Source: Bacteroidales bacterium (lineage in GTDB: Bacteria > Bacteroidota > Bacteroidia > Bacteroidales > F082). Taken from it: 39,251 bases of DNA. This document shows, in pieces, positions 34,318 through 39,251 of the stretch. Each line of letters starts with the position of its first letter. Position 1 is the stretch's first letter. The notes beneath the pieces were generated by a model. That model saw only the letters and a list, made by a program, of their open reading frames with translations. It was not told the DNA's origin and made no database searches. The stretch spans positions 1-39,251 of the forward strand of contig JAFZXP010000050.1 of assembly GCA_017616735.1 (NCBI GenBank), in the 5' to 3' direction. The position numbers and the translations under genes are program-made.

Positions 34318-34411
34318 CTGTTTATTATCAACTATCAACTATCAACTGCCAACTGCTAACTATCAACTGTCAACTTCTAACTTCTAACTTCTAACTTCTA
34401 ACTTCTAACTC
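34318..34411. repeat. Heptamer tract (AACTATC then AACTTCT) between infB and the T9SS genes
   Basis: About twelve near-perfect 7-nt units fill the gap between the infB stop and the next gene. The first units read CAACTAT and the later ones CTAACTT. No hairpin and no promoter were seen. Confidence 0.88.
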
Positions 34412-34413
34412 CA

Positions 34414-37317
34414 TTAAAGTTTTCTGCTGACTTCTTTCTCCTGATAGCCCTCGATGATATCTCCAACCTTGATGTCGTTGAAGTTTTCGATGTTCAAGCC
34501 GCATTCAAAGCCTGCTGAAACTTCCTTGACGTCGTCTTTGAAACGTTTCAGTGAGCCGAGTGTGCCTGTGTGTACCACGATGCCGTCGCGGATCAGGCGG
34601 ATCTTGGTCTGGCGGTTGACTTTGCCGTCGAGCACCATACAACCGGCGATGTTACCCACCTTGCTGATGTGGAACACCTCGCGGATTTCGATGTTGCATG
34701 TGACAACCTCCTGAATTTCAGGTGCCAACATACCTTCGATAGCTGCCTTAATCTCTTCGATGGCGGTGTAGATGATGGAGTAGAGTCGGATGTCGATTTG
34801 CTCGCGCTCGGCAATCTTTCTGGCCTGCATTGTAGGACGCACGTTGAAGCCTACGATGATGGCGTTGGATGCCGAAGCAAGCATGATATCGGCCTCGCTG
34901 ATGGCACCAACAGACTTGTGTATGATGTTCACCTGCACCTCTTCGGTCGACAGCTTCAGCAACGAGTCTGACAGAGCCTCCACCGAGCCGTCCACGTCGG
35001 CCTTGACGATGATGTTGAGTTCCTTGAAGTCGCCGATGGCGATGCGGCGTCCGATTTCGTCAAGGGTGATGTGCTTCTGTGTGCGCAAGCCCATTTCACG
35101 CTGCAACTGCTGACGGCGGTTGGCAATGGTCTTAACCTCGCGTTCGTCGTTCATTACATTGAAGTTGTCGCCTGCCTGCGGAGCGCCGTTCAAACCGAGC
35201 AACAGCACCGGTGTTGAAGGACCTGCGTCTTTCACCTGCTGGTTGCGCTCGTTGAACATGGCCTTCACCTTGCCGTAGGTGGTGCCTGCCAGCACCATGT
35301 CGCCTACGTGCAATGTGCCGTCTTGCACGAGCACCTTGGCCACATAGCCGCGTCCCTTGTCGAGAGCCGACTCGATGACTGTGCCCTTGGCCAAACGGTT
35401 AGGATTGCCCTTGAGGTCGAGCATTTCGGCTTCGAGAAGCACTTTTTCGAGCAACTCATCAACGCCGATACCCTGTTTTGCTGATATTTCCTGTGACTGC
35501 ACCTTGCCGCCCCATTCCTCAACCAGAATGTTCATTTCCGACAGTTGACGGTAAATCTTCTGCGGATCGGCGGTTGGCTTATCTATCTTGTTGATTGCGA
35601 ATACGATAGGCACGTTGGCGGCGTGGGCGTGGTTGATAGCCTCAACGGTTTGAGGCATCACGTTGTCGTCGGCTGCTATCACGATGATAGCCACGTCGGT
35701 AATCTTGGCACCACGGGCACGCATGGCGGTGAAAGCTTCGTGACCAGGGGTATCGAGGAAGGTGATCTTCTTGCCTGTGCTTGTTCTCACCTCGTAAGCG
35801 CCGATGTGCTGTGTGATACCGCCGGCCTCGCCAGCCACCACGTTGGTGCTGCGGATGAAGTCCAACAACTTGGTCTTACCGTGGTCGACGTGACCCATAA
35901 CTGTTACCACAGGGGCTCTCGGGACGAGTTCATCCGGGTTGTCAGGCTCGTCCACTTCTGAAAGGGCTTCCTGCACTTCGATGCTGGTGAACTCAACCTT
36001 GAATCCGAACTCTTCGGCCACCATCTGCAACACCTCGGCGTCGAGACGCTGGTTGATAGACACGAAGATGCCAAGGCTCATGCAAGTGCCGATGACTTTG
36101 GTGACAGGGATGTTCATCATGGTTGCCAACTCGTTGGCTGTCACAAACTCCGTCACCTTGAGGACTTTCTGTTCCTCCATTTCGTGCATTCTTTCCTCCT
36201 CAAGCTCGTTTTGGATGTTGTGACGTTTCTCACGACGGTGCTTTGAAGTCTTCGACTTGCCAAGTGGCGACAGACGAGCCAGAGTCTCTTTAATCTGATT
36301 CTTAATCTCGTCGTCGGTAAGCTCGTGCTCTTCAACAACAGGCTGACGACCTTTCTTGAAGCGGTCGCGGTCTTTGTGTTTATCGCCTTTTTCGCCTTTG
36401 TCCATCGGTTTGCCGCCCTGCTTTTTGTCGCCTGGCTTGCCGCCTTTGCTGTCTTTGTTATCCTTTGGCTTGTCGGTGCCTGCCACCTCGTTAGGATTGA
36501 CAGGGCCGTTGCCTATGCGTTTACGTTTTTTCTTCTTGTCCTTGCCGAATTTGTCATCAGACGAAGCCACAGGCTTGCCTTTGCCTTTGTGCTCGACCGG
36601 AAGCTCGATCTTGTCGAGGATTTTCGGACCCTCAAGCTTCTGGAACTTGGTAGGGATGAAGTTGACATCAGATGCAGGTTTTGGAGCTGGCTTCACCTCG
36701 GGTTTCACCTCAGGCTTAACTTCAGGTTTTACCTCGGGTTTTGCTTCAGGCTTCACCTCAGGCTTTGCCTCAGGTTTTGGAGCAGGCTTCTCAGCCTTGG
36801 CCTGAGAATTATCGGGCTGTCCGTCACCCTTCTGCGCCTTGGCTTTTTTGCCGCCGTCCAGGTCAATTTTACCCACCACGTTCAATTTGATGGCATCCTT
36901 GACGCTGTCATCTTTAGGTTGCTCGGCTTTAGGTTGTTCAACTTTAGGCTTTTCAGCTTTCGGCTTCTCAACCTTAACTTTTACATCTTCTTTCACCTCG
37001 GTCTTGGGCAAAATATTCGATTTGATAGCCACAATTTCCTCTTCTTCCTCTTCAACCGCAGGACGCTCGGTGGCTTCAACGGTTATGGTTTTACCCTTGA
37101 AGGCGATGTTTCCGATTTGATCGGCGTTCTTCTTCACCTCTTTTTCACCCTGATACTCTTTTCTGACCAAGGCATATTCCTCGGCGGTGAGCTTTGTGTT
37201 GGGCGATGAATCAATTTTGAAACCTTTCTTTGCAAGGAATTCCACAATTGTCGACGTGCCAACGTTAAACTCTCTGGCAGCCTTTGATAATCTGATGTTT
37301 ACAACTTCTTCGGACAT
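34414..37317 (-). CDS. infB: Translation initiation factor IF-2
   Basis: A 967-aa GTPase that places initiator tRNA on the 30S subunit. The N-terminal 60 residues are the IF2 N domain ([20 protein letters not shown]). A long lysine/proline/glutamate linker contains [16 protein letters not shown] repeats. The G domain has [28 protein letters not shown] and NKIDKP, followed by domains II-IV ending with [18 protein letters not shown]. It is downstream of nusA in the same direction, the classic order. Confidence 0.96.
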   Translation of the reverse strand: MSEEVVNIRLSKAAREFNVGTSTIVEFLAKKGFKIDSSPNTKLTAEEYALVRKEYQGEKEVKKNADQIGNIAFKGKTITVEATERPAVEEEEEEIVAIKSNILPKTEVKEDVKVKVEKPKAEKPKVEQPKAEQPKDDSVKDAIKLNVVGKIDLDGGKKAKAQKGDGQPDNSQAKAEKPAPKPEAKPEVKPEAKPEVKPEVKPEVKPEVKPAPKPASDVNFIPTKFQKLEGPKILDKIELPVEHKGKGKPVASSDDKFGKDKKKKRKRIGNGPVNPNEVAGTDKPKDNKDSKGGKPGDKKQGGKPMDKGEKGDKHKDRDRFKKGRQPVVEEHELTDDEIKNQIKETLARLSPLGKSKTSKHRREKRHNIQNELEEERMHEMEEQKVLKVTEFVTANELATMMNIPVTKVIGTCMSLGIFVSINQRLDAEVLQMVAEEFGFKVEFTSIEVQEALSEVDEPDNPDELVPRAPVVTVMGHVDHGKTKLLDFIRSTNVVAGEAGGITQHIGAYEVRTSTGKKITFLDTPGHEAFTAMRARGAKITDVAIIVIAADDNVMPQTVEAINHAHAANVPIVFAINKIDKPTADPQKIYRQLSEMNILVEEWGGKVQSQEISAKQGIGVDELLEKVLLEAEMLDLKGNPNRLAKGTVIESALDKGRGYVAKVLVQDGTLHVGDMVLAGTTYGKVKAMFNERNQQVKDAGPSTPVLLLGLNGAPQAGDNFNVMNDEREVKTIANRRQQLQREMGLRTQKHITLDEIGRRIAIGDFKELNIIVKADVDGSVEALSDSLLKLSTEEVQVNIIHKSVGAISEADIMLASASNAIIVGFNVRPTMQARKIAEREQIDIRLYSIIYTAIEEIKAAIEGMLAPEIQEVVTCNIEIREVFHISKVGNIAGCMVLDGKVNRQTKIRLIRDGIVVHTGTLGSLKRFKDDVKEVSAGFECGLNIENFNDIKVGDIIEGYQEKEVSRKL

Positions 37318-37361
37318 AAAAATACAATTTGTTGTTTGTTTTTCTAATCTTATATCGTTTT

Positions 37362-37389
37362 GTAAGGGCGAATCATCATTCGCCCCTAC
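37362..37389. repeat. Palindrome between nusA and infB
   Basis: GTAAGGGCGAAT, CATC, ATTCGCCCCTAC: 12-base arms with one mismatch. The outer GTA...TAC ends and overall size match the GTAGAGACG palindromes in the transglutaminase-like gene. Confidence 0.75.
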
Positions 37390-37395
37390 GAAATA

Positions 37396-38640
37396 TTATT
37401 CAGCGAATTCAGCCTGCAAAATCTTGAACACTTCGTTCACTGTCTCGATTTCGAGGTCGGCGCGCGATGCCACTTCCTCAGGGGTGTAGGCGAGCACGTT
37501 CTTAGCTGTGTCGCAGCCCATGCGGTGCAGTGACTCGATGATCCAGTCTTCGATTTCGTCGTTGAATTCCTTCAAATCGACATCGTCTTCAAGGTCGACT
37601 TCGTCGCTGTTGCGGTATACGTCGATGTCGTAGCCTGTCAGCTTGCCGGCGAGCTTGATGTTGTAGCCGCCTTTACCGATGGCGAGGCTCACCTGGTCGT
37701 TCTCCATGTACACCTCGGCGAGTTTCTTCTCTTCGTTGATGTTGATGGATGTGATCTTGGCAGGGCTCAATGCTCTGGTGATGAACAACTCAGGCTTGGT
37801 TGTGAAGTTGATGACATCGATGTTTTCGTTGCGCAGCTCTCTGACGATGCCATGGATGCGCGAGCCCTTCATACCCACGCATGCGCCCACCGGGTCGATA
37901 CGGTCGTCGTACGATTCAACGGCTATCTTGGCTCTTTGGCCGGGCTCGCGCACAATCTTGCGGATGGTGATGAGTCCGTCGTAAACCTCAGGCACCTCCT
38001 GCTCGAACAAACGCTGCAGGAAGATTTCCGATGTTCTTGACAAGGTTATGACCGGCGAACCGTTCTTGTTCTCCACGCTTTTCACTATGGCGCGGATGCC
38101 TTCGCCTTTTTTGTACACATCGGCAGGAATCTGCTCGGCTTTTGGCAGCACCAACTCGATGCCGTCTTCGTCGACTGCGATGATTTCCTTGCGCCAAGCC
38201 TGTGAAACCTCGGCATTGATGATTTCACCGACTTTATCTTTGTATTTCTGATAGATGTTTTCCTTTTCGTACTCCATGATTTTCGACTGGAGGTTCTGAC
38301 GGATAGCCAGAATTTCTCTTCTGCCGAAGCTGTGAATGTCGACAACTTCCGCCACATCGTCACCAACCTCAAAGTCGGGTTCGATCTTGATAGCGTCGGA
38401 ATAAGCTATTTCGGCCAATTCGTCTTCAACAGCGCCGTCTTCCACAACAGTGCGGTTGTGGTAAATTTCGAGGTCGCCCTTGTCGATGTTGACGATGATG
38501 TCGAAATACTCGTCGCTGCCGTATTTCTTGGCAAGCATAGCCTTGAACACGTCGCTCAGGATGTGCATCATGGCCTCGCGGTCGATGTTCTTAAACTCCT
38601 TAAATTCGGAAAAGGTGTCTATTAAGTTAAGTGTGTCCAT
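37396..38640 (-). CDS. nusA: Transcription termination/antitermination factor NusA
   Basis: A 414-aa RNA-polymerase-binding protein. The N-terminal domain (DTFSEFKEFKNIDREAMM) comes first, then the S1 domain near residues 130-200. KH domains follow with VGMKGSRIHGIVRELRNENI and VSLAIGKGGYNIKLAGKLTG. The acidic linker (VDLEDDVDLKEFNDEIED) leads to a helix-hairpin-helix-like tail (LAYTPEEVASRADLE). It sits 2 nt after rimP, so the two are translationally close. Confidence 0.95.
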   Translation of the reverse strand: MDTLNLIDTFSEFKEFKNIDREAMMHILSDVFKAMLAKKYGSDEYFDIIVNIDKGDLEIYHNRTVVEDGAVEDELAEIAYSDAIKIEPDFEVGDDVAEVVDIHSFGRREILAIRQNLQSKIMEYEKENIYQKYKDKVGEIINAEVSQAWRKEIIAVDEDGIELVLPKAEQIPADVYKKGEGIRAIVKSVENKNGSPVITLSRTSEIFLQRLFEQEVPEVYDGLITIRKIVREPGQRAKIAVESYDDRIDPVGACVGMKGSRIHGIVRELRNENIDVINFTTKPELFITRALSPAKITSININEEKKLAEVYMENDQVSLAIGKGGYNIKLAGKLTGYDIDVYRNSDEVDLEDDVDLKEFNDEIEDWIIESLHRMGCDTAKNVLAYTPEEVASRADLEIETVNEVFKILQAEFAE

Positions 38641-38642
38641 TT

Positions 38643-39104
38643 TTAAAATTTAATATATGGTCTGACTTCTTTTAATTTATTGATTTCAAGTGTTGTAGCC
38701 TCGTGATAGATGGTTTTTGTCAGCTTGCCGTATTTTTTGGCTTCGGCTTCCTCAACCTCGAGTTGCAAACCGTTGAGCGACAAAAGCCGGTACATCTTTT
38801 TCACGCCTTCGTTATCGGTAATGATCAGATCCTTGCCGATATATTTGTTGTATTGTCTCATCTTCAGCAGAGGCTCGTCTATGCCGGCCGACGACACGCT
38901 GAGTTCGTAATCCTCAACGTCACGGTCGAGTTTCCCGTTGATGTAGTTGCTTACCGCGACGCAGTCGTCGATAGTGACCGAGCTGTCGGCATCGAGGAAA
39001 AGCTCGATTACGTTTTCCTTGTTAATCAGCACGTTGACGACATAACGGTCGGTGCCTTGCAAAGCCTCTTCGGCCAATGTGACAATTTGTTCTTTTGTTA
39101 TCAT
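38643..39104 (-). CDS. rimP: Ribosome maturation factor RimP
   Basis: A 153-aa protein needed for 30S subunit maturation. The N-terminal alpha/beta domain shows the conserved DADSSVTIDDCVAVSNYING and VSSAGIDEPL, and the small SH3-like C-terminal domain follows. Length is typical. It begins the rimP-nusA-infB operon, just downstream of the tRNA terminator. Confidence 0.93.
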   Translation of the reverse strand: MITKEQIVTLAEEALQGTDRYVVNVLINKENVIELFLDADSSVTIDDCVAVSNYINGKLDRDVEDYELSVSSAGIDEPLLKMRQYNKYIGKDLIITDNEGVKKMYRLLSLNGLQLEVEEAEAKKYGKLTKTIYHEATTLEINKLKEVRPYIKF

Positions 39105-39116
39105 CTTTTTTACAAT

Positions 39117-39144
39117 AAAAAAACCTGTTACATTCCGTAGCAGG
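39117..39144 (-). terminator. Intrinsic terminator after tRNA-Gln
   Basis: On the minus strand CCTGCTAC, GGAAT, GTAACAGG (8 bp with one G-T pair) is followed by seven T. It separates the tRNA from the rimP operon. Confidence 0.8.
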
Positions 39145-39164
39145 CCTTCAACTCTTTCCTAATG

Positions 39165-39235
39165 TTGTCGAGCAAGGATTCGAACCTTGACAGGCAGAAC
39201 CAAAATCTGCAGTGCTGCCATTACACCACTCGACA
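39165..39235 (-). tRNA. tRNA-Gln (anticodon UUG)
   Basis: The acceptor TGTCGAG pairs with CTCGACA, the anticodon stem is GCAGA/TCTGC, and the loop TTTTGGT has TTG at 34-36. The T-loop is TTCGAAT on a CAAGG/CCTTG stem. Length is 71 nt, and CCA is not encoded. Confidence 0.93.
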
Positions 39236-39251
39236 TCATTCCAATTCTGAA

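Noticed and set aside
34318-34411. CRISPR-like array
   Set aside because: Units are 7 nt with no spacers; it is a simple tandem tract.
36325-37209. A 294-codon plus-strand frame opposite the IF-2 linker
   Set aside because: The Phe/Leu-rich translation is the complement of the lysine/glutamate-rich linker, not a membrane protein.

Overview
The window is chromosomal DNA of a Bacteroidota member, most likely a Bacteroidales species. Three things support this. Several secreted proteins end in type IX secretion (T9SS) type A C-terminal sorting domains. Many genes are preceded by the Bacteroidota promoter (TTG or TTTG, 19-20 nt, then TAnnTTTG) and lack an obvious Shine-Dalgarno sequence. The housekeeping proteins (MetK, MutS2 with Smr domain, GldA-like ATPase, lysine/proline-rich IF-2) have Bacteroidales-like sequences. 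The species cannot be named from the sequence.

Layout. 1-200: 5' end of rplM (minus). 410-1151: GNAT protein with a small upstream partner, a possible toxin-antitoxin (TA) pair. 1293-3571: gldA-like ATPase, then metK behind a SAM-II-like riboswitch. 3730-5664: T9SS-exported M28 peptidase. 5665-8076: mutS2, divergent from 8158-11147 cutC plus a lipoprotein beta-mannosidase. 11203-12990: lepA, divergent from gap (13139-14164). 14243-14981: HigBA-like TA module. 15291-21231: giant T9SS adhesin with a small membrane-anchored protein downstream. 21302-23704: an accessory patch of whole and broken TA genes, two candidate small RNAs and a duplicated adhesin 5' end. 23900-28804: rel (ppGpp synthetase/hydrolase), purA and an ATP-grasp enzyme. 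28801-34308: transglutaminase-like lipoprotein, CotH-like T9SS protein and another T9SS protein. 34414-39235: infB, nusA, rimP and tRNA-Gln in the classic order on the minus strand.

Three families of small repeats run through the window. (1) Heptamer tracts (TAGTCTT/TAGTCGT-like) sit right at stop codons and sometimes encode the last residues of a protein. (2) Palindromes of the GTAGAGACG...CGTCTCTAC type occur between genes, and five copies lie in frame inside the transglutaminase-like gene. (3) REP-like units containing GTCATTTCGA...GAGAAATC include one copy read through in the beta-mannosidase.

The most unusual locus is 21.4-23.1 kb. A roughly 95-nt plus-strand RNA has its own promoter and terminator and presents the same 21-nt loop on two unrelated stems. 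It converges on an unrecognised 178-aa gene, which is itself preceded by a separate structured, terminator-ended RNA. Both lie between two copies of a leader, small gene and adhesin-5'-end unit. No database search was possible, so family names rest on motif recognition only.
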